The notes beneath the pieces were generated by a model that was not told the origin of the DNA, did not search any database, and worked only from the letters and a program-made list of their open reading frames with translations. Source: Clavulina sp. PMI_390 (Eukaryota; Basidiomycota; Agaricomycetes; Cantharellales; Hydnaceae). From it: a stretch of 64,000 bases of DNA. The stretch is taken from the NCBI GenBank assembly GCA_015039315.1, contig WIDE01000012.1:297569-361568 (forward strand), in the 5' to 3' direction. The position numbers and the translations under genes are program-made. Shown piece by piece: positions 22,421-36,431 of the stretch. Each line of letters begins with the position of its first letter. Position 1 is the stretch's first letter.

Positions 22421-24619
22421 CTACTTTGCATCCACAACACGGATGTCCGAAGGATGGGTCACTTCGAACGCCAGAAGCAAGTCCAAAGAATCCTTCAGGT
22501 CGCTCACAATCCACTCAATGACTCCATCACCTCGTGCACCACCGCTACCACCGCCGTTTTCCTCCTTCTGCGCCCAACGCGCAATGACGTTCTTCGAGAT
22601 ATGATCTACCGCTTGCTGTCCTTTGGCGCTCGCCGACGTGTTTGCCTCTTTCGCTATGAGCCCTGTTACAGGACCTAAGGCACCTTCGCTGGGTTGCAAC
22701 AGAGTCACCTTGATATTCGCATCTTCGCTCACGGGAACACGATCTCGCACAATCAGCTTAGCGATTACCGTGCTTGCGCGAGTGTTCTTGATCGTGATGC
22801 GTTGGCTATAGGCCGTCACAGTCATCTTGGGGTTGCTCGCTGCAAGGAAAGAAGACAGTCCTGTTCCACCCGTAGTGGTGGAGAGTTTAGTTTGAGGATG
22901 GAAGTTGATACGAACAGATGGATCAACGCCAAGAGAGCAAGTGAAGAACTCGGAGGGAGAGACATTTGGCACAAAGGACTTCGCGACAAATTTTCCATCT
23001 AAGAACACAGAGCTCTTCCCTAAGGGAGCGAGAATGCAAACACCTCAGTAACACGAATGCATCAAGGCGGAGGGTTAGGAATTGAAATACCTGCGATAAG
23101 CTGATACGGGCTCTGGTTTTTGATACGACATTGGAGGAAGGCCGAAGGAAGCCTCCTAGGTGTAGTAACCCACTCCAGCTCAGTATCATAGTCGATGTTC
23201 GCGATGGAAACCTTGTGGCTTGTCCCATCGCTTGGGATATTTGAGAAACCATCGACGGTAAACGTGGCGCTAATTCCACCATCGCTGATATGAACATTTG
23301 GGATAGCGTCAGACATCACTGCCTCACCAGGAGCCAGGTCATCGATCCTGTTGCTCGACATGCGGTGTCCCCAGAGGAGATGCCTATCCCTTTCTCTACT
23401 CCTAGTTCCGCTCCTGTATCTGCTTTCGGCCCTGTCAATATACAAGTCCCTGGACCTGCTCCTACTCCTGCTACGGCGGCGACGGCCTAATATAACATCC
23501 ATGAGATCTCGATCACCCGGAACACCACAGGTAGCAGCAAGGCCTTCACCGAGCATGAGAGCAGAAGGGTCATCGCAATCCGGTGATGGTTCTTTAGGAG
23601 GTTTCCACGCAGCGATACGCCACGGCTGCGTTTCGGGAACCTCGCTGCCAAGCAGTGGAGACGCGGTGGATAAGGTGAGAGGCACATTTTTCCAATCCTC
23701 CCCGGTCGACTGCTTGATACTTGCTCTGTAATGAAGCTGTACTCTAGGCCCCCCGACGTCGGTCGCCTTTCCAGAGGCTGTAGCCCTAGACAGGTCCGCG
23801 CGGAGATCATATAAGCTAAACCAGGAGGCATTTCTGACGGCTAGAGAGTGATCTTTAGTCTATAGGGTGAGCACAGGCAGAAATTTACTAACAATATGAC
23901 AGGAAGAGTTCGATAAGACCAGCTTCCTCTGCTAGAAGGACCACGGTCGTCCCAGATTGTAGCATGGGAGGGAGGTTGATGTCTGGGTCTCCTATTTCAA
24001 GGATATTGTGTGTCAAGGCCTCAATATCATCTTCAAGCTTCTTTCTCTCCTTCCATAGCTGTGTCTGTTTTTCCAGGCTCATGTCCATGAACGACATGAT
24101 ACTCTCGTTAGTGGCGTTCGCAATCCTACCATCACGTAGGTTGTCGATATACCCATTGAGGAGCATCTGGTGGCGTTCCAACAGTGCGAGACGCATTTCA
24201 AGTGCGTCCTTGTCGTTCTTGAGCGCCTTTACCTGCGGTGAAACGGGCCCACGAGTACCGGAGGTTCGGACGACACCAGGGTGGTCAGTGTACACCACAT
24301 CGAAAACCGTAAGGATTTGCGAATAGTTCGTCGTCTCGGCTTCCACGCGGATTGACTCGTCATCGAGCAGCGACGGGAGATACTTGATAACGATATTATT
24401 CTGACCATTCTACAGACAGAAGTTAGTTGTTTAGGTAGTTTAGAGGATCAGGGTCATATTGATGTTAAGCCATCGCAGAGATATGAGATAACGAAAGTGG
24501 CACACCTTTACACTCAATGAAAATCGCCGCTGGACAGTGGCGCGGTGCGATTGATAGACAGTGACGTCTACAATAGGGTGATCCCTGGCGTCGAGTCGAA
24601 TCTCGTTGTTGGCCGTCAT
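22421..24619 (-). CDS. DUF4140/DUF4139 protein (mucoidy inhibitor A-like), copy B
   Basis: Intact paralogue of copy A with the same intron positions. Exon 1 gives MTANNEIRLDARDHPIVDV; the frame is open to an upstream ATG at 24658, but homology favours 24619. Next come the DUF4140 part and a coiled coil (ALEMRLALLERHQMLL, EKQTQLWKERKKLEDDIEAL), then DUF4139 (LYDLRADLSRA, TGEDWKNVPLTLSTASP). The linker differs sharply from copy A: it is Arg/Ser-rich (RRRRSRSRSRSRDLY, then SRYRSGTRSRERDR at about 23370-23480), like the RS domains of splicing factors. The C-terminal half is conserved (DGFSNIPSDGTSHKVSIA, FLQCRIKNQSPYQLIAG, VFLDGKFVAKSFVPNVSPSE) and ends VVDAK. Function is unknown. The RS-like linker raises the possibility of phosphorylation by SR kinases or nuclear targeting; this is inference. 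Confidence 0.87.
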
Positions 24620-25209
24620 GAGGGAGTGATCGGTGTAGCAAAATCGTGAAGAGCCCAATAGAAGATCGAGAGACCGAACTCTGGCCGTTGGGCAAGGTAT
24701 GCACTTTTATAGGCTGTAGCCCCATGTGGTCGAGGATGAGCAGATATACACTCGGAGTTAGTGGCGGTAGCCCATGAGAACAGCTCAGGAGTCGTCAGGA
24801 GATTGCAGATCAGGAGTGAAGGCTTGAATGAAAGAAGAGCGACTGGTATCCAATTCATTTCGATCGTCAGTGGATAGCTGGACCTCATTTCAAGCGCGTT
24901 TACAGTAGCATTGTGGCATACACTGGTATAATAGAAAACCTAGAAGGGTTGTACTGTCATCAAATGGCGAAACGATACTGATGAGGACAGCGCCAATGCT
25001 GCTGAGAGCGAGTGAACACTCACAAGCTCTCCATATTCATCGTTTGTGCCCCAGTCCACACGCTCTCTCTCCCTGGGAGCGCAGGAGATCTCTTATGTGA
25101 CTTTAGTCGTAATAGTTCCCGTCAACACCTTATATGCGCTTGAGAGTGGAATATCTAGACTTAGTGAAGGCGCGTGGAACAATGTTCAGCACGCCCAGTT
25201 CCTGTAATC
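24620..25209. other. Spacer upstream of DUF4139 copy B
   Basis: Holds the copy B promoter core, the recurring upstream block ('caggagtgaaggcttgaatg', about 24810-24840), and a GGAACAATGTTC palindrome at 25176-25187 that recurs upstream of copies C and D. No gene is seen. Confidence 0.45.
24705..24733 (-). promoter_or_regulatory. Promoter core of DUF4139 copy B
   Basis: On the coding strand TCGACCAC is followed after about 14 bases by CTATAAAAG, a strong TATA box, about 86-114 bases before the start codon. Same arrangement as in copies A and A'. Confidence 0.6.
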
Positions 25210-27115
25210 AACGCGACCAAGTAAAAACAAACCCCCGATCGGGCTCCACTGCCCCCTCTACCCTCTCCTCCTTGTATACCAAACGCGCAGCGACATTCTC
25301 GGAAATCTGATCCACCAATCGGAGCTTTTTGGTACTCATTATAGTACTCGAATCATTCATAAGACCGATCATAGCTACCAACAAATCTCCGCTAGGCTAC
25401 ATGAAGGTGGTCTGGAATTCATATGTTCGCCCACCGGAACACAATCTCGTACAGCAAAGTCGGCGGTTGCCGTGCCTGCGCTCAGGTTCTTGATCGCGAT
25501 GTGTTGCTTGTATGTTGTTACGGTCGTGGTAAGGTTCTTTCTCTCAAAAGGAGAGGGGGATTCAGCTACACAGTTAGTGGCTGAGGTTTTGCTTCCATGT
25601 GGAAGGTGTTGGGAATGGATGGGTCAACTGAGGGGAGCATGTGAAGAATATTCGGAGGTAACGTTCGGCGCACACGATATCGCGACGAGTTTGCTATTCA
25701 GAGAGAAAGTCCTTAGCACATGCATCACGTAAACATTTTCGTCCTGTGAAGAAACATAAAGTAGAAGCAAAGGTACATACCTGCGGTGGGCCGAATAGGG
25801 CTCCTACTTTTATTTCAACAAAGGATAAACGTCGAGAGCAAGAACCTAGGCATTGTGATCGATTGCGGCTCAAGATCAAGCTCGATGATCGTGGAGGAGA
25901 CCTTATGAGGCGTTTTATTACTTCAGAGGTTCGAGGGCCTCGGAACTTGAATATGATGATAATCGCACCTTAGTCAATGTGAATATTCTGGACAGCGTCA
26001 GCCAGAACGACTCCACCGTGGAGGGGGGTAAATTGATCGGGGATACTATATGCCCGAGCTGGTTGAAAGCCAGCTATCTGAGGAGTTCCGTCGTGGGTCC
26101 AGCTGCTGCTCCGACTACGATTCCCTCCATGCCTCTCTGGGGTCCTGCTCCTATCTCTGCTTCTGCTCCCAATTCTGCGGTGGGCACGAGAGCGTGCAGC
26201 CTCCGTAAGGCCAGCAGCTCCTGCACCACGACCGCGACCGCCCACGAGCCCCTCATCGGGGGTATCAGGGGCGCCATGAGCTACAGGGAATTCTTCAGGG
26301 GGTCTCCACGCAGTGGTACGCCAGGGCTGCGCTTGAGAAGCTTCATTAACCAAGAGTGGGAATGCCGCGGATAATGGGGTGGGTATGCTGTTCCAGTCCT
26401 GCCCCGTCACTTGCGTGATACTAGTTCGGCGGTGGAGCCTCACACTGGATCCTCTAATCTCGGCCAGTTTCACAGTAATAATCACTGGACACATTAGTGC
26501 TGGTTTCGTCGGGGCAGAGACAAGTGGCACACCTAACAGCTAAGCAGTGGACTTCAGTAAGCGAGAACGAGTCTGAAAGTACCTGCGCAACTCACTGACC
26601 GTATGATAAGATGAGATTGATGGGACCAGCTTCCTGCGCCAGGAGAACTACGGTCACACCAGACCCTAGCATGGGAGGATCCCTATATTCGTCTCCAACT
26701 ACCTCGAAGGTTCTTCCATCGTGTGGGCCAGCAGTATGTGTGTCGTTGAGCATGACAGAGCCGTGATTCCGGATGGCGCCAGTGTTGGGAGCCACGTAGA
26801 CCACATCAAAGATGGTGAGTGCTTGCGAGTAGCTGACCGTCTCGGCCTCGATACCAATGGAGTTGCCGTCGAGCATAGATGGGAGATTTCTGATAACGAC
26901 GTTGTTCTGGCCAGCCTGGAGGGGAGCGGAACCTAGTTAGCCAACTGATCTTGGACAACCGAAAATATGTTGGCATCAGGCTCGATGAAAAATCATTATA
27001 CCTGCATGCTAATCGTAAATCGGCGCTGGACAATGGCGCGATCTGGTCGATGGACAGTCATCTCAACGACAGGATAATCTCTGGCGTCAATCCAAATTTC
27101 GTTACTGGCCCCCAT
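25210..27115 (-). pseudogene. Decayed DUF4139 copy C, coiled coil deleted
   Basis: Exon 1 (MGASNEIWIDARDYPVVEM ... IVQRRFTISMQ) and the start of exon 2 (VVIRNLPSMLDGNSIGIEA) are open. The roughly 90-residue coiled coil found in copies A, B and D is absent: the frame runs from VVYVAPNTGAIRN almost directly to DPPMLGSGVTVVLLAQEAG. The YDLRADL motif that opens DUF4139 is also lost. The RS-rich linker survives (IGSRSRDRSRTPERHGGNR at about 26110-26200). After NIHID a stop interrupts the frame. Further down only scattered similarity remains (VTTYKQHIAIKNLSAGTAT near 25480; LVDQISENVAARLVYKEE near 25255). A protein could still be made from the N-terminal exons, but the conserved C-terminal half cannot. 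Confidence 0.75.
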
Positions 27116-27942
27116 GGGAGAAATCAGAGGGCCGGGTTCAGCAAAGGGAGCACCCAGGTTGTGGTGAGCACACCAGAGAACTAGAGGCTGGGGTTTAGTC
27201 TTCAGCGGGGTGCTCAAGATTATGTATTAAAATTTGGGTGGTCGAGAATTAGCAGCATTCACCTCAGCTCGGCAGCAGTGGCGATGAGGGCGCTCCAGAA
27301 GCCGTCAGGAGGCTCGCTTCTTAGGAGTAGAGGCTTGAAATGACTGAAGAACAGTAAGCACCCCATTCATTTGGGCCACCAGGGTTTAACAGAGCCCCGG
27401 TTTTGCCCACTCCCGTGGGATCGCGGTGACGCAGTCTCGCCATTTTCATCAGACGAGGTCTGTTTGTATTGGATAGACCTTGAGCTGCTGCACTACACTC
27501 AATGCATGTGTGTCAGCGAGAATGGCACCGCGGGATCGTTCAGCGTGTGGAAGCTTTCGCTGCGGTTTGTGTTGTCATTGTAGAGAATAATTCATGATTC
27601 AGTTCATAACATCCCTGACAGCAGTGCAAGCCACATGTTCAAACCTCCTATCTCATTCCATCATGCATCCAAGAGTGGGAGATTCAGACGTCAAAGGGTG
27701 GTCAGGCTGGAACATTGTTCAGTGATTTACGCTCACGTGACTGATGCTACTGGAAAACACAACCACCCAGGTGCCAGGCCATCTCCTCTTATGAGAAACT
27801 CATTGAATTATGTCGCCTTCGCGTGTTTTAATAGTATTTGCCAGTATTGAGAAGGAGGGGAAGAAAAAAACTAAACACATCTATCTACACGCGCTTCAGT
27901 GGTCCGAAGAACACTGGAATTCCTGAAATTTCTACCAACCAC
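27116..27942. other. Spacer upstream of DUF4139 copy C with duplicated mcm6 promoter segment
   Basis: Contains the TCGACCACCC box at 27236-27245 without a good TATA box, the recurring upstream block at about 27318-27375, and a segment at about 27700-27775 that resembles the mcm6 upstream region at 30810-30880. In both, a GGAACA[AT]TGTTC palindrome (27709-27720) is followed exactly 25 bases later by CACGTGACTGA (27734). No intact gene is seen here. Confidence 0.55.
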
Positions 27943-30215
27943 CTAGTCGGCATTGACGACAGAAATGTCAGAAGGGCAAGTGACTTCGAAAACCAGATCC
28001 AGATCAACTGAATCCTTCAAGTCACTTATAATCCACTCCACCACCCCGTCCCCTCGAGCCTCGCTACTCGCGCCGCTTTGCTCATCCCTCTGCGCCCAAC
28101 GGGCTATGACATTCTCTGATATCTGATCCCGCAACTGCTGCTCACCAGCATCCGCTGTCGTCGTCAAGTATTTTGCCACCAAACCCGTCACCGGGCCTAG
28201 CGCAGCTTCTTTTGGCTCTAAGAGAGTGACCTTGATATTCGCGTCCTCGCTGACGGGAACGCAATCTTGCACAATCAGCTTGGATATTGCGGCGTCTGCG
28301 CGAGAGTTCCTGATTGTGATGCGTTGCTTGTACGTCGTCACGGTCATCTTCGGGTTATAAGTCGCAAGGAAAGATGATAGCCTTGTCCCGCCCGTAGTAG
28401 TTGAGGTTTTGCTTTGAGGGTGGAGGCTGACGCGAACAAAGGGATCGACGCCAAGGGAGCACGTGAAAAACTCGGAGGGAGAAACGTTTGGCATAGAGGA
28501 TTTTGCAACGAAGTTGCCATCCAGGAACACCGAGGTTTGACCTAAGACAACCATCACGAAAAACGAAAATGTATCAGGCCTCTTGTTTGTGTCGAAATGA
28601 ATTGACGGTCGAGATTCATACCTGCGATGAGCTGGTAAGCGCTGTTATTTTTGATCCGGCACTGGAGGAACGCGGAAAGCAGGTTCCTTGGTACCGCAAT
28701 CCACTCCAGCTCAGCAGCAAAATCAATGCTCGCAATGGACACTTTGTGGCTTGCTCCATCGCTGGGGATGTTCGATAAACCGTCCACAACAAAAGTAGTG
28801 CTGATTGCTCCATCGTTGATATGAACGTTGGGGCTAGTGCTGTAGAACACTGATCCGGGGGCGAATGGTCCAGATGTATGATCAACTATATTGGTCGGCT
28901 GGCCACCCATCAACGCATTGATCGCACGTAAATGTCTTCCTGGACGCCTCTCTGGGATCATGCTCTTGTTCCCGCCTCTGTTCTCGACCTTACGGTCAGC
29001 TCTTGGAGGGGACTCGACGGACATCAGCCCAGATCTACGAGCGAGACGGGCGAGCTTGGCACGCGGCCCTTCCTCTTCAGAAGAGTCATCATCGAACTGC
29101 GAGGGTGCCGAGGTTATCATTCCTTTGTTGAGTGGTCTCCCCACCGTGATGCGCCGCGGTTGGACGATGGGGATCTTGTCACCAAGCACAGGGGAAGCGG
29201 TGGAAAGCAAAAGGTGAACATCTTTCCAATCCTCCCCGGTCGTTTGCGTGATATTGGCGCGGTATTGTAACTTGACGTTAGGCACCGTGGCATTGGCCAC
29301 TGTGTCAGGGGCCGGGTTGCCAGAGACTGCTGCGCGTAGATCATATAAGCTAGACCACGAAGCCCCTCGAACGGCTTAAAAAACAAACTTGAGTGTGTTA
29401 TTACAGCTCAAAAGCAAGGTCCTCTACTAACCATAGGATAAAACAAGTTCGACGGGGCCAGCCTCGTCCGCCACCAGGACTACTGTGACCACAGCTTGGA
29501 GCTTGGGAGGGACAGGATCCTCCTTAACGCCTAAGCGGGCCATTTTATCCGCCAGAGCCTTGATATCATTTTCAAGCCGTTTTTTCTCTTTCCAAAGCTG
29601 CGTCTGTTTCTCGAGGCTCAGGTCCATGAACGACATGATGCTCTCATTCGTGGTGTTCGTGATCCTTCCGTCGCGTAGGTTGTCAGTGTATCCATCAAGG
29701 AGCATCTGGTGTCGTTCCAGTACACCAAGTCGCATCTCAAGTGCATCTTTCTCTTCGCTAATTGCTTTCTCCGCTGGAGTCCTGGGCGTGACAGAAACAT
29801 GCATAGGAGACACGTACATGGGGCGACCCCATATTTGACGATTGTCATTTGGCGAGAGATCAGATGAATCAGAGGGACCAGGGTATACAACATCAAAGAC
29901 TGTGAGTGCTTGGGAGTGGCTTTTGGTTTCGGCTTCAACGCGAATGGAGTCGCCGTCAAGCGCCGATGAGAGATACTTGATTATTATCGTATTGTGGCCC
30001 ACCTGGACAGATGTAAAGTTTTGGGTAGTTAGGTGTTTTCAGAGTGAAAGGGACGGGGCAACATTGGGAATGAGAAGCGAACTGATATATCTGAGATGAC
30101 TTACCTTCACATTGAGCGGAAAACGTCGCTGTATAATAGCGCGGTCTGACTGGTAGACCGTTACGTCCTTGATCCGATGCTCTCTTGCGTCAATGCGAAT
30201 TTCATTGTTGGCCAT
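27943..30215 (-). CDS. DUF4140/DUF4139 protein (mucoidy inhibitor A-like), copy D
   Basis: Intact paralogue, start at 30215 (MANNEIRIDAREHRIKDV). The same exon pattern as copy A is seen: exon 1 ending NVK, exon 2 with DUF4140 and coiled coil (ALEMRLGVLERHQMLLDGY, EKQTQLWKEKKRLENDI), exon 3 opening DUF4139 (LYDLRAAVSG, TGEDWKDVHLLLSTASP) and exon 4 with its end (VFLDGNFVAKSSMPNVSPSE ... VVNAD). The linker is again different: an acidic patch (DDDSSEEEGPRAKLARLARR) followed by a basic stretch (ENRGGNKSMIPERRPGRH). This is the only copy adjacent to a different gene on its 5' side: mcm6 starts 746 bases away on the other strand. The clear TCGACCACC/TATA core of the other copies is not obvious here. 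Function unknown. Confidence 0.87.
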
Positions 30216-30611
30216 CGCGAGAGAGAAAGCTAAGCTCTAATTTGGATGTAGACAGGGCCAGCTTGCAGAAAAGGGAATATAACCTGGAGAGGTTGGGCTC
30301 TACTCATGAGCAGAGTGAGTGATCTTATATGCCTCAGGCCTCAGCGCTTGAGACTGAATTCTATAGAACGAGATTGACGCCAGTACTTCTAGAGACAATT
30401 GAAAAGGCTTCTGGGTCTGATTATTAAGCATGGAAGCCTAGGGTGACTGAGAGAGCGGTCAGAGTTGCATTAATTAGACTCTCGGATGTGGTCAACCGAC
30501 AATTCAGGTTTTTAGTGCGCGTTTGCAATACGAAAGTGACGCCAGTAAGTGGCCATTATAGTATGATGGCCCTGATAGACGCTTTCCTTACTGAGCTGCA
30601 CCGAGTGAATC

Positions 30612-30648
30612 GACTTGAATAGTGAGATCTCACAACACTATTCAAGTC
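30612..30648. repeat. Perfect 13-bp inverted repeat
   Basis: Arms GACTTGAATAGTG (30612-30624) and CACTATTCAAGTC (30636-30648) are exact reverse complements around an 11-base loop. Overlapping the left arm is a second palindrome, GTGAGATCTCAC (30622-30633). It lies mid-way in the divergent promoter. It could be a protein-binding site or cruciform; a terminator-like hairpin is less likely in a fungus. Confidence 0.75.
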
Positions 30649-30899
30649 TAGACTTGCAAGCGCGCCAAAGCCCTCGAGTAGGCAAGGCACGGCTCAGAGT
30701 CCAGTCCACGCCCACTCTGGAATCTCACTGGGAGATCAATTCATTTTTTTTTGCCAAACGAGTGTAGCGGCTCCCTCGTTGATTATACATACGCTTTGGG
30801 AGGTGAAGATGCCAACAGTGGAACAATGTTCCGGGATATACACACACGTGACTGACGCGACTCGGAAAGCGCCGCCCTCCAAATCTCTTTCGCGCGTGC

Positions 30900-30905
30900 A
30901 CGCGT
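30900..30905. promoter_or_regulatory. ACGCGT box before mcm6
   Basis: ACGCGT lies 57 bases before the mcm6 start. This hexamer is the MluI cell-cycle box bound by MBF-type factors in fungi, which drive G1/S genes including MCM genes. The motif is seen; its use is inferred from that known regulation. Confidence 0.45.
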
Positions 30906-30961
30906 CGCGCACCGAAATCTCCTTCAACCTACCATCTTTTCGACCACTAAATCGATTTCAG

Positions 30962-34592
<3,631 letters not shown>

Positions 34593-35290
34593 TCCGCTTG
34601 CTTCGCACACTGTCATTCTTTTGCTGCTCTCCGTTGTAGTTGGTCGTGTAATCTCTTCTTGGCATCTCATCCCAGTCTGCGCGACGTATATACCTTCATG
34701 ACTGTATCCTAATTGCATCCCCTTCAGAAGGAAAACATCGTTATCGTCGCCACAAGCATTTGCAGCCTGTTTATAGAGCTGTGTAAAGTGGCCGTATTGA
34801 GCCGGGCGCTCGCGCCCACCACAGGCGGCGTAGTGCGCTGGGCGAAGCTGGCCATGATGAAGCACATGGAGTTGTTTCAACTAGCTGAGAGGGAAAGTCT
34901 TGGCGTCAGCAGTGCAAGACTACCAAGAATAGTCAGACCACGGTGGCTGTTCAGAAATTCGCCAAGCAAGTCATCACACTCAGGTGGTGCCAAGATTCGC
35001 AGCAACACCAAAGACATTTCTACGTAACACTTGGCACATATTATTGGTATCAACCGGTATTCCTAATTATGCCTCTGAGCAGCGCAGAACAGTGGGCGCT
35101 ATCTTGGTCCTCATGGGGATTGAACACAGCACGCAGCAGTGCGGGCCGCAATGGAAATTTCCGTTTTAGGAAGGCGCAAGAACCAAATAAAGGGCGCGTT
35201 CGATCACAATTCCTGATCTTACGCTCAACAAACACATCGCCCCTCAAAGCACTCTCCCTTTCCTCCCCTTTCCAGACACATAGATTCATA
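34593..35290. other. Spacer mcm6 / cofilin
   Basis: The 3' region of mcm6 and the promoter of the cofilin gene. A pyrimidine-rich stretch (about 35245-35280) lies close to the cofilin start. No gene is seen. Confidence 0.45.
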
Positions 35291-36065
35291 ATGGTGCTTG
35301 TCGTTTCTTTACATCTCGATCGATGCGATCGGCTTGTGTGCACCCATGCTAACGCGATCTCCACCCCGGTTGTTGTTGAACAATGGCGATGGGACCCGTG
35401 TTCTGTTGGCAATATTGTCATACTCTTTATGCGAATTCGTTCTGGAAAACTCCGGCGCTCTGCTCCCATTGTCAATGGCACCATTAGGCCTCCGGTATTG
35501 CTGTTGCCGATGAATGCAAGGTCGCGTACCAACAACTCAAGAGCCGCCAGGCCAAGTTTGTTATCTTCAAAGTCTCCGATGACAAAACGTCGGTTGTAGT
35601 CGACAAAGTCTCCAAGGATAAAGACTATGATGTCTTCTTAGCGGCCTTGCCTGAGACCGACTGCCGATTTGCTGTGTACGATTTCGAGTACGAGATTGCG
35701 GGCGGCGGCAAGAGGAACAAGATCCTATTCTACACTTGGTTAGTCTGAAATGCCGAGCATGCGTCTCTGAAGCGCTCCATCAGTGTGGATTGTTGCTCAC
35801 AGAAAATATCTATTTCCTGTATGCGACAATTGTAGGTCTCCAGACAACGCGGGCATCAAGCCGAAGACACTTTATGCATCTTCCCGTAGTGCAATCCGCA
35901 TGCCCCTCGATGGCATCTCAAATGAGATTCAAGGCACAGATATGGATGAGGTTTCTTATGAGACGGGTACGTTTGCCTATTTTCAAGTTTTGATACGCTC
36001 TTATCGATGATGTTCACTGAACCAAATTCGCAGTTCTCGCCAAGGCTAGCAGTGGTCGGGCTTGA
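35291..36065 (+). CDS. COF1: Cofilin (actin-depolymerising factor)
   Basis: A small cytosolic protein that binds and severs actin filaments. Four exons join to 138 residues, the normal family length. The first exon is just the start codon (35291-35293, followed at once by the GT donor). Exon 2 (35488-35738) begins ASGIAVADECKVAYQQLKS and includes FVIFKVSDD and DCRFAVYDFEYE. Exon 3 (35836-35966) has SPDNAGIKPKTLYASSRSAI, whose KxKxLYASS stretch is the long actin-binding helix. Exon 4 (36034-36065) ends VLAKASSGRA. The N-terminal serine normally regulated by phosphorylation corresponds to Ser3 of MAS. The start was chosen because M-ASGI is the only join giving the family N-terminus. Confidence 0.93.
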
Positions 36066-36431
36066 ACACGGCGCGGTGGCAGCAGGTTATAGCTTATAAG
36101 CCTTTAATATCCGTCTTCGGACGCTCCACGGTCTTACCCGTCAAGATAGATCTATTTTGACAACTGTCCTACCTGCTTTTCTCCGTACCTTGTTATGTCG
36201 TTACCGTGATGCCAGGAAACCGCAAATCATCAATTTCTTATCTCCTCCCCCTCTAACCCGAAAAGATGTTCAGTGGCACACGCCTTGATTCACTATTCCA
36301 TACTGAATGGACATGTTCAGCGATACAGCCGGATCTTCCGACACTGCGTCATTGTGTTCGGGGTGCATCATCTCCAGATTTTGACCAACGAGCCTCCAAC
36401 CCCCGACTCTTACAAACACCGATCTCAAAAA
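36066..36431. other. Spacer upstream of the exon-repeat gene
   Basis: 366 bases with no recognisable gene; presumably the promoter and 5' leader of the next gene and the 3' end of cofilin. Confidence 0.4.

Larger units (their letters stand above)
30216..30961. promoter_or_regulatory. Divergent region DUF4139-D / mcm6
   Basis: 746 bases between two divergent start codons. It contains a perfect inverted repeat (30612-30648), a GGAACAATGTTC palindrome (30820-30831), a CACGTG E-box (30845-30850) and an ACGCGT box (30900-30905). The palindrome and E-box are also found upstream of decayed copy C at the same mutual spacing. Confidence 0.5.

Noticed and set aside
17817..30215. Recent horizontal transfer of the mucoidy-inhibitor-like genes from bacteria.
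   Set aside because: All copies have several GT-AG introns at shared positions and base composition like their neighbours; the family is common in fungi.
34713..35027. A 104-codon plus-strand frame between mcm6 and cofilin.
   Set aside because: No domain, no conserved neighbour and poor codon usage compared with the flanking genes.
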